From the NCBI GenBank assembly GCA_041676705.1, contig JBAYRL010000005.1, positions 1 to 64,000 on the forward strand: DNA of 64,000 nucleotides, written 5' to 3'. The notes under the pieces are model-generated. The model had not been told where the DNA came from. It saw only the letters and a program-made list of their open reading frames with translations, and did no database searches. Position numbers and translations under genes: made by a program. Positions 50,823 to 59,133 of the stretch are shown here, in pieces. This DNA is from Acidimicrobiia bacterium (GTDB lineage: Bacteria; Actinomycetota; Acidimicrobiia; Acidimicrobiales; SKKL01). How positions within the stretch are numbered: the stretch's first letter is position 1; each line of letters opens with the position of its first letter.

Positions 50823-51767
50823 GTGTCAAAGGTTGCATTCATTGGTCTTGGAGTTATGGGGTACCCCATGGCGGCGCACCTGGTGCAACGTGGTGGTCAC
50901 GAAGTAGCCGTCTACAACCGCACCACGGCCACCGCCGAGCTGTGGTTACGCGAAATACGTGCCGGTCAATTAGCCAGCGATCACTCGACGGAGTTTGCAG
51001 CGATACCGGAAGTCACCGCTAGAACCCGGGCTTCGTTGACTCCCGCCGAAGCTGCTCGGGGTGCCGATTTTGTGTTTTGTTGTGTGGGTGCTGATGCCGA
51101 TTTGCGCCAGGTGACCTTGGGGCCCGAAGGCGCCTTTGGGGCCATGAAAACCGGTTCGGTGTTCATCGACCACACCACAGCCTCGGCTGAGGTGGCTCGA
51201 GAATTAGCCGAGGCGGCACGTAAGAGAGGTTTTGGCTTTCTAGACGCACCGGTTTCTGGTGGTCAAGCGGGGGCCGAGGCTGGCACGCTCACCATAATGT
51301 GTGGCGGTGACGAAGATGTTTATGAACAAGCGCAGCCGGTGATGAGCGCCTATGGTTCCAAGATTGGGCTCTTAGGTCCTTCGGGAGCGGGACAGCTAAC
51401 CAAGATGGTCAACCAAATCTGCATCGCCGGGGTGCTGCAAGGCTTAGCCGAGGGTATCCACTTTGCTCATCGAGCCGATCTCGATGTGTCCAAGGTGGTT
51501 GAAGCAATCTCTGCTGGTGCGGCGGGTTCATGGCAGATGAATAATCGAGCCCACACTATGGATGCTGGACAATACGATTTTGGTTTCGCGGTCGATTGGA
51601 TGCGCAAAGACTTGGGTCTGGTGCTAGCTGAGGCTAACCGCAATGGTGCGTCTTTGCCGATAGCTGCTTTGGTCGATCAGTTCTATAAAGAGATTCAACG
51701 TGACGGTGGCGGCCGTCTTGATACTTCTTCGCTGCTCAAACGCCTTGAGCGAGAGCGCGAGTGCTAG
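50823..51767 (+). CDS. 3-hydroxyisobutyrate dehydrogenase-like oxidoreductase
   Basis: A 314-residue beta-hydroxyacid dehydrogenase starting at GTG. The Rossmann loop is FIGLGVMGYPMAAHLVQRG, substrate-binding motif FLDAPVSGGQAGAEAGTLTIMCGG, and the catalytic lysine in GQLTKMVNQICIAGVLQG. Members oxidise 3-hydroxyisobutyrate, tartronate semialdehyde or related acids. An insert REIRAGQLASDHSTEFAAIPEV near residue 43 is slightly longer than usual. Its neighbours (hydroxyacid dehydrogenase, carbonic anhydrase) suggest small-acid metabolism. Confidence 0.9.
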   Translation: MSKVAFIGLGVMGYPMAAHLVQRGGHEVAVYNRTTATAELWLREIRAGQLASDHSTEFAAIPEVTARTRASLTPAEAARGADFVFCCVGADADLRQVTLGPEGAFGAMKTGSVFIDHTTASAEVARELAEAARKRGFGFLDAPVSGGQAGAEAGTLTIMCGGDEDVYEQAQPVMSAYGSKIGLLGPSGAGQLTKMVNQICIAGVLQGLAEGIHFAHRADLDVSKVVEAISAGAAGSWQMNNRAHTMDAGQYDFGFAVDWMRKDLGLVLAEANRNGASLPIAALVDQFYKEIQRDGGGRLDTSSLLKRLEREREC

Positions 51768-51809
51768 CTGGCGTCGATTGCTAGTTTGGCAGCGCGTGCA
51801 AGGTACGCC

Positions 51810-52205
51810 ATGGTGGCCCAATGGATTGTAGGGAACGGCAGCTTGTCTAAGTGGCTGATGCTGGTGGGTGCCATCGCGGCTGATGTTGCCGGCACGCTAA
51901 TTTTGCGGGCGTCGGTAGATCAGGTGGCCTGGTTACCAGCAGTGGTGGTGTTATACGCCACCACCTTTGCGATGATCGGGTTAACTTTGCGTTCCGGTGC
52001 CAACCTTGGTGTGGTCTATGGAATATGGGGTGCGGCGGGAGTCGCCTTCGTGGCTCTCTTGGCAGTGCCACTGTTTAACGAACGGCTAAGTTCGGCTGCC
52101 TTGGCTGGCATCGTGGTGATAATCGTGGGCGTAGTGCTGGTTCAATCAGGTGCCACGATTGCCACCGGCCAAGCGACTAGCGCTAGCAAGGAAATTCTCG
52201 ATTGA
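51810..52205 (+). CDS. SMR-family transporter, first subunit (Asp in place of Glu)
   Basis: A 131-residue small multidrug resistance protein with four membrane helices (LMLVGAIAADVAGTLILRA, WLPAVVVLYATTFAMIGLTL, GVVYGIWGAAGVAFVALLA and LAGIVVIIVGVVLVQSG). The first helix normally carries a membrane-embedded glutamate essential for proton exchange; here the position is aspartate D25. AAGG lies seven bases before the ATG at 51810. It overlaps the second SMR gene (TTGA), typical of paired heterodimeric SMR pumps. The substrate may be a quaternary cation, guanidinium or polyamine. Confidence 0.85.
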   Translation: MVAQWIVGNGSLSKWLMLVGAIAADVAGTLILRASVDQVAWLPAVVVLYATTFAMIGLTLRSGANLGVVYGIWGAAGVAFVALLAVPLFNERLSSAALAGIVVIIVGVVLVQSGATIATGQATSASKEILD

Positions 52206-52516
52206 CGGCCTTGTGGTTAGCGCTCTCAATCGGTTTCGAAGTGGGAGCTACGCTCAGCTTGCGGGCCAGCGATGGTTTTCGAAAGCGACTATGGCTGATT
52301 CCAATATCGGTTGGTTATGTGGCTTCATTTGTGTGCCTAGGGTTCACTTTGCGTGCCGGGATGCCAGTGGGTGTGGCCTATAGCATGTGGACAGCAGTTG
52401 GTTTGGTAGCTATTTCACTGTTGGCCCGTGCTATCTGGAATGACCCACTCAACCGACGAATGGCGACAGGAATAGCGTTGTTGATCCTCGGGGTCGTGCT
52501 TATTGAGCTGGGCTAG
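52202..52516 (+). CDS. SMR-family transporter, second subunit
   Basis: A 104-residue SMR protein starting at TTG inside the stop of the previous gene. It has four membrane helices and keeps the critical glutamate E13 (in SIGFEVGATLSLRA). Motifs GLTLRAGMPVGVAYSMWTAVGLVAIS match the family. Together with the Asp-bearing partner it probably forms an asymmetric heterodimer, as in EbrAB or YvdRS. Confidence 0.86.
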   Translation: MTALWLALSIGFEVGATLSLRASDGFRKRLWLIPISVGYVASFVCLGFTLRAGMPVGVAYSMWTAVGLVAISLLARAIWNDPLNRRMATGIALLILGVVLIELG

Positions 52517-52608
52517 AACCGTCGCATTGGCGCCAATAATTCTCAGGTCTAGGTTCCGTAGGTGTAGTTATGGTGTTTCTTCCTCATTGGTTCTGTGGTC
52601 AACAGATT

Positions 52609-53334
52609 TTAGGAAGGTGACAGCTGCGGGCCGGTGAGAAGCTCGAGGTCGAGTTTGAACTCACGATAGGTTGCTGGCAACCCACTCAACTCAACCCGAA
52701 TGTGGCCCAAGCTTTGAAACCAATGGAGTTGTTGCTCCAAAACTTTTCGGGGTGCAACGGCCACGAATACACAATCTTGTTGGGCACAAGGCCAGCCTTT
52801 AAACGCCTGCTCGAATATGTTGGCCACCGCCATTAAATTGAGTAGCTGGTCCTCCACATTCTCTTGTTGTACTAAGTGCACCGTCAGAACGCCCCACTTG
52901 TCCTCAGAGATAACCGTTTGGCGCTCTTGACGTTCAAAATGTTCACGCATTCGGAGTTCCAAATAGCTGAAATCTGGCTGACCGGTGAGCGGGTCAATGG
53001 GGTTCAATTCGAACGTGGCGCTAGCAAGCTCCAGCCACTCTGACACATAAATATCAGCTGCCTGGAATGACCCCAACAAGGTGGAATCTCCTGGTTCTAG
53101 CACCTCGACTAGAGACTTAAGATCTTCGAGCCCTTCCTCCAGCGACCATCGATACCGACTGCGTGCGGCGGCTAAGGCTGCCAGGTGCTTTTTCTGTTCT
53201 TGCTCAGAGCCGTTCACCGCGGCCCGCGCCAGCTCAGCACATGATGGCACTAGCCACTCATCGTCAACAAAGCGGATCTTTGACAAGGTGAGCTTGCGCC
53301 AATTCTCAATGATCTCATTAATTTCATCTGTCAA
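52609..53334 (-). CDS. Degenerate GGDEF-like protein
   Basis: A 241-residue soluble protein. After a helical N-terminal half (about 1-115) there is the GGDEF entry motif NPIDPLTGQPDFSYLELRMREHF, then a core where the hallmark metal and signature residues are missing; the strand that should carry the catalytic GGDEF reads CAQQDCVFVAVAP. It therefore cannot be an active cyclase, but may bind a partner or nucleotide. It lies alone on the minus strand downstream of the LPXTG gene, with a hairpin between. Confidence 0.6.
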   Translation of the reverse strand: MTDEINEIIENWRKLTLSKIRFVDDEWLVPSCAELARAAVNGSEQEQKKHLAALAAARSRYRWSLEEGLEDLKSLVEVLEPGDSTLLGSFQAADIYVSEWLELASATFELNPIDPLTGQPDFSYLELRMREHFERQERQTVISEDKWGVLTVHLVQQENVEDQLLNLMAVANIFEQAFKGWPCAQQDCVFVAVAPRKVLEQQLHWFQSLGHIRVELSGLPATYREFKLDLELLTGPQLSPS

Positions 53335-53368
53335 TGCGAGGGTCCTCGTCTAAAGCAGCAATCCAGCT

Positions 53369-53400
53369 CGTGGGTCGGCTGACCATCGAACCGACCCACG
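53369..53400 (-). terminator. Hairpin downstream of the LPXTG gene
   Basis: CGTGGGTCGG (53369-53378) pairs perfectly with CCGACCCACG (53391-53400), a 10-bp stem with a 12-base loop, 31 bases after the LPXTG stop on the minus strand. There is no T-run. Likely 3' end of the LPXTG transcript, separating it from the downstream degenerate GGDEF gene. Confidence 0.7.
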
Positions 53401-53430
53401 GGTGTTGTTCCTGTCAATGACTATGACTTA

Positions 53431-54444
53431 TTAAGCATCGGCTGGTTTCCGACCCAGTGCACTGAGCAAGACACCTGCTGCGAGAAGTATTGCTGCTGCC
53501 GATACGACCAAGGCCGTGCTGGTACCGGTCAGTGGAAGCCTTCCGCCGCGAGGTACTTGACCGGCTGCGGTGCCGTCGCCTGGATCTTGAGCCGGGGGAA
53601 CTTGGTTGTCGTTATCGTTATCAGCTGGAGGCGTTGTTGAATCATCCTCGGGCAGATTTGGATTACCGGTTTCAGGTGGATTCGGACCACCGTCATTAGG
53701 TGGAGTGCCATCGGTTGCCATTGGGCAAACCAACTCGGGCAAGAGGCCTAGAGAAAGCTCCAGACATGCTTCTACTGGAATTCCTAACGCTTCTAGATCG
53801 AGGAGAACCCCTGCTGCCACACCGTCTAACCCAAGACCAACGTCGGTACCGAGGCCCAAATCGAGGGCCGGGCGACCTGTTCCTGGAGCTTGTACCGTCG
53901 CGTTGGCATCAGCACTAATCCCAAGACCAGGTGACTTGCCCTGGCCAGCGTTGGGCTTCACTTGAGCGTTTACCGCAGCGCTCGATTGCCCACCTACCTG
54001 CGCCCCCACATTCACGCCAAGGCCTTGGTTCCCAGAAGCAGCAACGTCAGCTTCAACTTTGGCCAGATCACCTACCGTCGCATCAACGTTCAGACCGCTC
54101 GAGGTGCCTGCGTCAACTCCAACACCAACCAGCGGCTTGTCGCCTTGGGGAAGAAGTGACACATCGACGCCTAGTCCACCATTTCCAGAGCCGATTCCGA
54201 TACCACCGACCGGGCCTAAATTGATACCCAGTTGCGGATCACCATTTTCGTTTTCGGTGCTGATCAAGCCGCCCAAGCCACCGTTGCCGTCACCACCTAA
54301 TAGTCCGTCAGTAAGGTCGCCCAGCAAACCCGCACTAGCACTACCTACGTTCAAGCTGAGGGTAGCCACCACTAAGAACATGGCAAGGCCCAGCTTGGCT
54401 GACCTGGTAATCAGCGAAGTTTGAGATTCTCGTAAATTATTCAT
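53431..54444 (-). CDS. LPXTG cell-wall anchored Gly/Asn-rich protein
   Basis: A 337-residue exported protein. Residues 1-38 are a signal peptide (LGLAMFLVVATLSLNVGSASA). The mature part is rich in Gly, Leu and Val, with repeating G-L-G-V-D-V, G-L-N-V-D-A and G-L-G-V-N-V steps that suggest a beta-solenoid, then a Pro/Asn/Asp-rich stalk (PPNDGGPNPPETGNPNLPED). The C-terminus has LPLTG (303-307), a hydrophobic stretch and RKPADA, the sorting signal for sortase. It has two cysteines near 230 and 245. It is expressed away from the two-component/Tad genes, and should sit on the cell surface. No adhesin family is recognised. Confidence 0.85.
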   Translation of the reverse strand: MNNLRESQTSLITRSAKLGLAMFLVVATLSLNVGSASAGLLGDLTDGLLGGDGNGGLGGLISTENENGDPQLGINLGPVGGIGIGSGNGGLGVDVSLLPQGDKPLVGVGVDAGTSSGLNVDATVGDLAKVEADVAASGNQGLGVNVGAQVGGQSSAAVNAQVKPNAGQGKSPGLGISADANATVQAPGTGRPALDLGLGTDVGLGLDGVAAGVLLDLEALGIPVEACLELSLGLLPELVCPMATDGTPPNDGGPNPPETGNPNLPEDDSTTPPADNDNDNQVPPAQDPGDGTAAGQVPRGGRLPLTGTSTALVVSAAAILLAAGVLLSALGRKPADA

Positions 54445-54602
54445 AGCGGCGCTATCGACGCTTAAACATCAATACTTCCTCAATGCGTTGTGGGTGGCTC
54501 GTAAATTGCCACGTCTGAGTCCTTAACTTGTTTCACGCTCGAACCGAAGAGAAGAAATAGCGATAGAAATTTCAACATCTTTACTTATGGTTTGGGAAGA
54601 AC

Positions 54603-55277
54603 GTGACAAAGGAAAACTCGGTACCACTGGCCGAGCACCAGGCAGTTAGCGAGAACAAGGTAGCAACAGCTAAAGACCCAATAGCTAAACTGCTCCACGA
54701 AATTGCTGGTACAACGCATGTGGTAATCGGATACGCGGACTTGTTGGCACCGTCGCTATCTAATGAGGACGCACGTGGATACCTCGAGGCGATAACAGCA
54801 GCTATAACCCGCTTGCATAACAATGCTCGCCAGTATTTCGAGGCCACTCCACTCGGCGTTGAAGTCGAATCCACTTCGCTGGGTCATCAACGTCGTCTAG
54901 TGCTTCATGTGGAAGATGACCCTGCCATACGCACTCTGGTGAAAACGGTACTTGGGACCGCAGAAATTGATGTTCATGGTGTGAGCAACCTGACCGATGC
55001 ACGACTGTTCTTAGATTCAACCACTCCAGATTTATTGATTGTTGATCAACGACTAGGTGAAGAAAACGGCCTAGAACTTCTGCAATTGGCGCCAGAGAAA
55101 GAGGCGTCACCACAGCTCGCCGCCATCGTGATGAGTGGGGAGTCGAGCGTAGAAATTGTGTCCGAGGCTGAGGCATTAGGTGCTATGGTGCTCGAGAAAC
55201 CGGTCGCGAATGAACAGCTCATAGCTATTGTGCGCCGTGTTTTGCAGTTGGGGGAGGAAATAATTGATGAAGAATGA
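54603..55277 (+). CDS. DHp-like domain plus receiver protein
   Basis: A 224-residue protein starting at GTG. Residues about 25-80 look like a dimerisation/histidine-phosphotransfer helix pair, with LLHEIAGTTHVVIGYADLL where H32 occupies the histidine position of a kinase H-box. Residues 100-220 are a receiver domain with acidic pocket HVEDD, phospho-acceptor D148 (LLIVDQRLGEENG), the T/S switch in VMSGESS and the lysine in VLEKPV. No DNA-binding or catalytic domain follows. It may be a phosphorelay protein for the hybrid kinase that starts within its last codons. Confidence 0.7.
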   Translation: MTKENSVPLAEHQAVSENKVATAKDPIAKLLHEIAGTTHVVIGYADLLAPSLSNEDARGYLEAITAAITRLHNNARQYFEATPLGVEVESTSLGHQRRLVLHVEDDPAIRTLVKTVLGTAEIDVHGVSNLTDARLFLDSTTPDLLIVDQRLGEENGLELLQLAPEKEASPQLAAIVMSGESSVEIVSEAEALGAMVLEKPVANEQLIAIVRRVLQLGEEIIDEE

Positions 55278-56973
55278 GGTGATTGACAAACGTCATGATC
55301 AGGCCCCCGATCGCCGCACGGTTCACGAAATCGGGGTGCTTCTCGGTTCGTTTAACACCCAAAACAGAATCTCCTGGTGGATCGTAAATCGGGAATGGAC
55401 AGAGCTGCGGGCCAGAGGGGGTGCTTGCGACGATTTGTTTGGACTAGGCCCGCTCGATGGGCCCGACACCATTTACAGTCGCTTTCCAGCTAGTGATCGT
55501 GGGGAACTGGCAGAGCTGGCGCAGAATCAACGGGTTCTGCTTCGTTGTCGAGTGAAAAACAGTGGCAACAATTGGCGCCTGTTAACCCTGACTGCTCACG
55601 CACTTTCGGAAGATTCAGTGGTGTACTTCGCGGTTGATGTGACCAGCGAATCGATGGATGACATTGATTATGAGCTAGCCGCCAAGGTGCGACGCGGAAA
55701 CACCGGTGCTACCAGTCAGATACGCGAAATCTATCCTCAGAGCCGATTCGAAGCCACCGAAGAGGCCACCCGTCTGGTTCGCAGCCTGAACTCCTCGCGA
55801 GAACAAATTAGCGAGTTGACGTCCAGTCTCACCGTTACACGAGAAGATCTTTTAGCGGCCCAAACATCGATAAAACACTTAGAAGCAGCACTCGATGTTG
55901 AGAGGCAGGCTAGACGCCAAGCTACTCAGGCTCTTAAGCAATATGAAGAAACGCTTGCCCGGATTGTTCATGACATGCGGTCGCCACTGAACACGATCCA
56001 AGGTTTCGGCGAACTGCTACTGAACAGCGAAGAACGCCCTGAACAGCGACTTTGGCTGTCTCATACCCGGCGTTCCGGTGAGCACCTTATGGAAACCGCG
56101 GAACTTTTGCTGCAACTGGTGGCCTCAAGCAGCGGACGATCGGAGGTGACCTCATCGCACCTATTGGCTCGGCCGATGGTTGATGAGGTGGTCTCGGTAG
56201 TGCAACAACAGGCGCGTGAACGCGACATAGACCTCGTGGTATCGGTGAATCTCGATCAAAAGGTCACCGCCAATAGGCTTCTGTTCTCACGTGTCCTGTC
56301 GAATCTGGTCTCAAACGCGCTCGAGCACAGCCCGGTCGGCGGAGTGGTACGCATCGAATGTGACGACGCTGGCCAATTCGTCACCTTCATGGTGACCGAC
56401 AGCGGAAGCGGTATCGCGACCGAAGCAGAAAACCAGCTGTTCCAGCCCTTTAGCCAAGGGCAACACGGAACCCTTCGAGCGAGTGGAGCAGGCCTAGGCT
56501 TGGCCATCTGTCGCGAACACGTGGCGGCCATGGGCGGAGCGATTGGAGTCTTTAACCAGCCGAGCGGTGGTGCCACGTTTTGGTTCGACCTGCCCGGCGC
56601 CGTTGCTGAAACCGAAGGACCTTTGGTCCTCGTGGGCACAACTGATGTTGCGACCGCCGAATTGATACGGGCCGCGCACCAAGACACCGTGATTACACGA
56701 ACCCTAAGAAGTCGCCATGCGCTAGTTCATGCCGCTTGTACATTAAATCCGGCAGTAATCTGCTTGGCCGATGACCTAGTTGAAGAGGCCGACTTCAGCG
56801 ATCTAGTCGCCACTTTGAGGGTAGAAATTGGCGAAAGCCCCGCCATTGTGGTGTTCAGTTCAAACCCAATGTACGACCAGATACCTGGGATAACGCGGCG
56901 AATCTCATTTCCCGTAACCATCGGAGAAATTGCGCTAGCCACCAGCGTGGCTGTCCAAGAGGCTGAACCGTGA
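55267..56973 (+). CDS. Hybrid histidine kinase with pseudo-receiver, coupled to tad genes
   Basis: A soluble kinase of about 568 residues (ATG at 55267, or TTG at 55264; GGAGG upstream). Residues about 15-130 form a PAS-like domain, 150-225 a coiled coil (EQISELTSSLTVTREDLLAAQ), then a DHp domain with H235 in IVHDMRSPLN, an ATPase domain with N-box NLVSNALEHSP, G1 DSGSGIA and G2 GAGLGLAI. A C-terminal receiver-like domain (about 455-565) lacks the switch lysine (RRISFPV for a KP motif) and the acceptor region reads LADDL, so it is probably a pseudo-receiver. It overlaps the preceding receiver gene and its stop overlaps the tadE start (GTGA). Confidence 0.85.
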   Translation: MKNEVIDKRHDQAPDRRTVHEIGVLLGSFNTQNRISWWIVNREWTELRARGGACDDLFGLGPLDGPDTIYSRFPASDRGELAELAQNQRVLLRCRVKNSGNNWRLLTLTAHALSEDSVVYFAVDVTSESMDDIDYELAAKVRRGNTGATSQIREIYPQSRFEATEEATRLVRSLNSSREQISELTSSLTVTREDLLAAQTSIKHLEAALDVERQARRQATQALKQYEETLARIVHDMRSPLNTIQGFGELLLNSEERPEQRLWLSHTRRSGEHLMETAELLLQLVASSSGRSEVTSSHLLARPMVDEVVSVVQQQARERDIDLVVSVNLDQKVTANRLLFSRVLSNLVSNALEHSPVGGVVRIECDDAGQFVTFMVTDSGSGIATEAENQLFQPFSQGQHGTLRASGAGLGLAICREHVAAMGGAIGVFNQPSGGATFWFDLPGAVAETEGPLVLVGTTDVATAELIRAAHQDTVITRTLRSRHALVHAACTLNPAVICLADDLVEEADFSDLVATLRVEIGESPAIVVFSSNPMYDQIPGITRRISFPVTIGEIALATSVAVQEAEP

Positions 56974-57422
56974 AGTACCGAATAGCAAGGGCCGAGAGCG
57001 AGCGAGGGGCGGCGTTAGTCGAAGCCGCCATAGTGCTTAACCTGTTGAGCTTACTGCTAGTCGGTATAATCGCTTTCGGAGTGCTATTGGGTTATCAACA
57101 AACGTTGATCCACGCCACCTCCGACGCGGCACGCGCCGCGTCGGTAACTAAAGATAAAGACGAGCAGACCACGCGGGCCCTGGCCGCTATCGAGCAGGTA
57201 CTTAGTGCCACTTCGCGCTCATGTTCTGATGTAGCAGTTTCCTGCGAGGTGTCAGAAGCATCGGAATGCGAGCTTGACCCGGCCAGTTTCTGTCGAACAA
57301 TTCGAGTGCAACACGATCACGACATTGACCCAGTTGTACCACGGCTACCGCTGTTGTCGGCAGCGTTGCCGCACCGCTCAAGTGCTGAAGTTGTTGTAAC
57401 GGTAGGTGGGAGCTTCGAATGA
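56970..57422 (+). CDS. tadE: TadE-like pilus pseudopilin
   Basis: A 150-residue minor pilin of the TadE family. The N-terminal RGAALVEAAIVLNLLSLLLVGIIAFG is the typical hydrophobic segment with the glutamate (E-A-A) following the processed site, so it is exported and assembled like a pilin. The rest includes four cysteines that could form disulfides (CSDVAVSC, CELDPASFC). It starts within the kinase stop, so pilus and kinase genes are co-translated. Confidence 0.88.
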   Translation: MKYRIARAESERGAALVEAAIVLNLLSLLLVGIIAFGVLLGYQQTLIHATSDAARAASVTKDKDEQTTRALAAIEQVLSATSRSCSDVAVSCEVSEASECELDPASFCRTIRVQHDHDIDPVVPRLPLLSAALPHRSSAEVVVTVGGSFE

Positions 57423-59068
57423 CCAAAGGGCGCGGGCTTAGGCGTTCTAAAAATTTGGATCGGGGTATAGCGGTTATCCTCACCGTGTTAAGCATTAATG
57501 CCTTGTTAGCGGCCACGGCACTAAGCGTTGATGTGGGCCGATTATGGGTAACTGAACGTGAACTGCAACGCGCCAGCGATATCGCTGCCCTCGACGCCGC
57601 CCGCTGGTTAAATGCCTTCACTGATTCAGCCGAAGAATATGAACAAGATGTAGTGGGTGCTGCGATACGTTCGGCGAAACGTAATGGTTACCCAATTAGC
57701 GCAGACGATGTTGAACTCGGGCACCTTGTTGGCGATGTTTGGTCCACGGCGCTAGCGGGTACCGATACCTGGCCGCCCACGGCGGTTGCCGTAACGGTGG
57801 GTGCTAATGAACGCTGGTTATTTATGCCCGGTGGTACCTACCGGCAGCGTTCCGCCGTCGCCGATCTACCAGTAAGCGCATCGGTCATGGTCGGTTCTGA
57901 TCTGGTGCAGGTATCACTTCACAATTCTCAAATCTTCAGTTCCGTAGTTAGCGGTTTATTGGGAATAACCGCGCCAACCGCGGTTGCTGAGGTGGCTTTG
58001 ATCAGTTGGGAAACGTTGCTCGGCACCAACGTTACGTTGAGCGAACTAGCGGCCAAGGCTTCTGCCTTTGGTATCAACGATTATGTCTCAACCGAGCTCG
58101 CCATAAGCGAGCATCTTCAAGTTCTCGCTGATGTTTTAGCTGACAAATCGTTAGTCGAAGCCTCGGCGGTAGTAGGCACACTGGCACGCTTATCGCCGGT
58201 GAACTTACCCCTCAACGAAGTCAAGATTTCTGACCTTTTCACCGCCGACGCCACCGTTGACTCCGCGGCACTTGAAACCGAGTTGGGTGTTCTCGAGCTT
58301 ATTCACCATCTGGCCTTGATAGGGGCGGCCAACGGACATGCAATAAGCACCTCAAATAATATCGACATTGGACCGGTGGCCACGGTGACGGCAGAAGCCG
58401 TGGTTGTAGAGCCGCCTCAGCTTGGTATTGGTCCTGCGGGGACAGTGGCCCGAACGGCGCAGGTTTCAGTTGATTTAGCAATCACTGTTCCAATGGTTGA
58501 TCAGATTCTGGGTGCCGTAGGCAGCATAATCCCACCACTTTTGCGGGGCCTGCTAGATCCCTTACTCGCCAGTATCGGCACACTTCAGATTTCCCTTTCG
58601 CTGCAAGGGGCAGAATCGAAGGCCGAAATTATGGATGTCGCATGTTCTCGTGCCGGTGTCGACTTTGTAGATATCGTCACCACCTCCAGTGTTACCTCTG
58701 CCACTGTGTCACTTGGCAGTCAACGGATCCCGCTACGGCTTGCACAGACACCTCAACCAACTCGTCACTATCCGCCTTTTGGGTGGGAGAACCGAACCCA
58801 GGTGTTAGGAAGTGAGCTAAATCTGACTGATTCGGTTGGTTCCTTGATTCCAGCCTTGGTCGCCTCGGAAGCCAACAACCTTCTGGGCGCTGTGGTGGGG
58901 CTGTTGGGCCCGGTGCTTGATGGCATCACCGCGGTGCTAGTAGGAGTTCTTGAGCCATTGCAGGAACAAGTAGTTGAACCAACCTTGGCCGCTTTGGGGG
59001 TAAATATTGGCAATGCGTCGGTGGCGGTGACTGGCGCAACCTGCACCGGTGTACGACTCGTACGGTGA
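57419..59068 (+). CDS. tadG: TadG-like pilus protein
   Basis: A 549-residue protein with the Tad domain at its N-terminus (RGIAVILTVLSINALLAATALSVDVGRLWVTERELQRASDIAALDAARW, positions about 14-62), i.e. a pilin-like membrane segment followed by a large outside part rich in Val, Ala, Leu and Thr. Two cysteine pairs are near the C-terminal half (DVACSRAG, VTGATC). TadG proteins may anchor the pilus to the envelope. It is unusually long for the family and overlaps tadE by four bases. Confidence 0.85.
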   Translation: MTKGRGLRRSKNLDRGIAVILTVLSINALLAATALSVDVGRLWVTERELQRASDIAALDAARWLNAFTDSAEEYEQDVVGAAIRSAKRNGYPISADDVELGHLVGDVWSTALAGTDTWPPTAVAVTVGANERWLFMPGGTYRQRSAVADLPVSASVMVGSDLVQVSLHNSQIFSSVVSGLLGITAPTAVAEVALISWETLLGTNVTLSELAAKASAFGINDYVSTELAISEHLQVLADVLADKSLVEASAVVGTLARLSPVNLPLNEVKISDLFTADATVDSAALETELGVLELIHHLALIGAANGHAISTSNNIDIGPVATVTAEAVVVEPPQLGIGPAGTVARTAQVSVDLAITVPMVDQILGAVGSIIPPLLRGLLDPLLASIGTLQISLSLQGAESKAEIMDVACSRAGVDFVDIVTTSSVTSATVSLGSQRIPLRLAQTPQPTRHYPPFGWENRTQVLGSELNLTDSVGSLIPALVASEANNLLGAVVGLLGPVLDGITAVLVGVLEPLQEQVVEPTLAALGVNIGNASVAVTGATCTGVRLVR

Positions 59069-59133
59069 CAGCTCTTAAACACGAACCCGCCCAATTCTGG
59101 TGGGTGGCAATGCTTTGACGGGGGTCGAGACTC

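Noticed and set aside
53606..54424. Several open frames antisense to the LPXTG gene
   Set aside because: They come from Gly/Val repeat codons read backwards (Pro/Thr-rich shadows) and no start signal precedes them.
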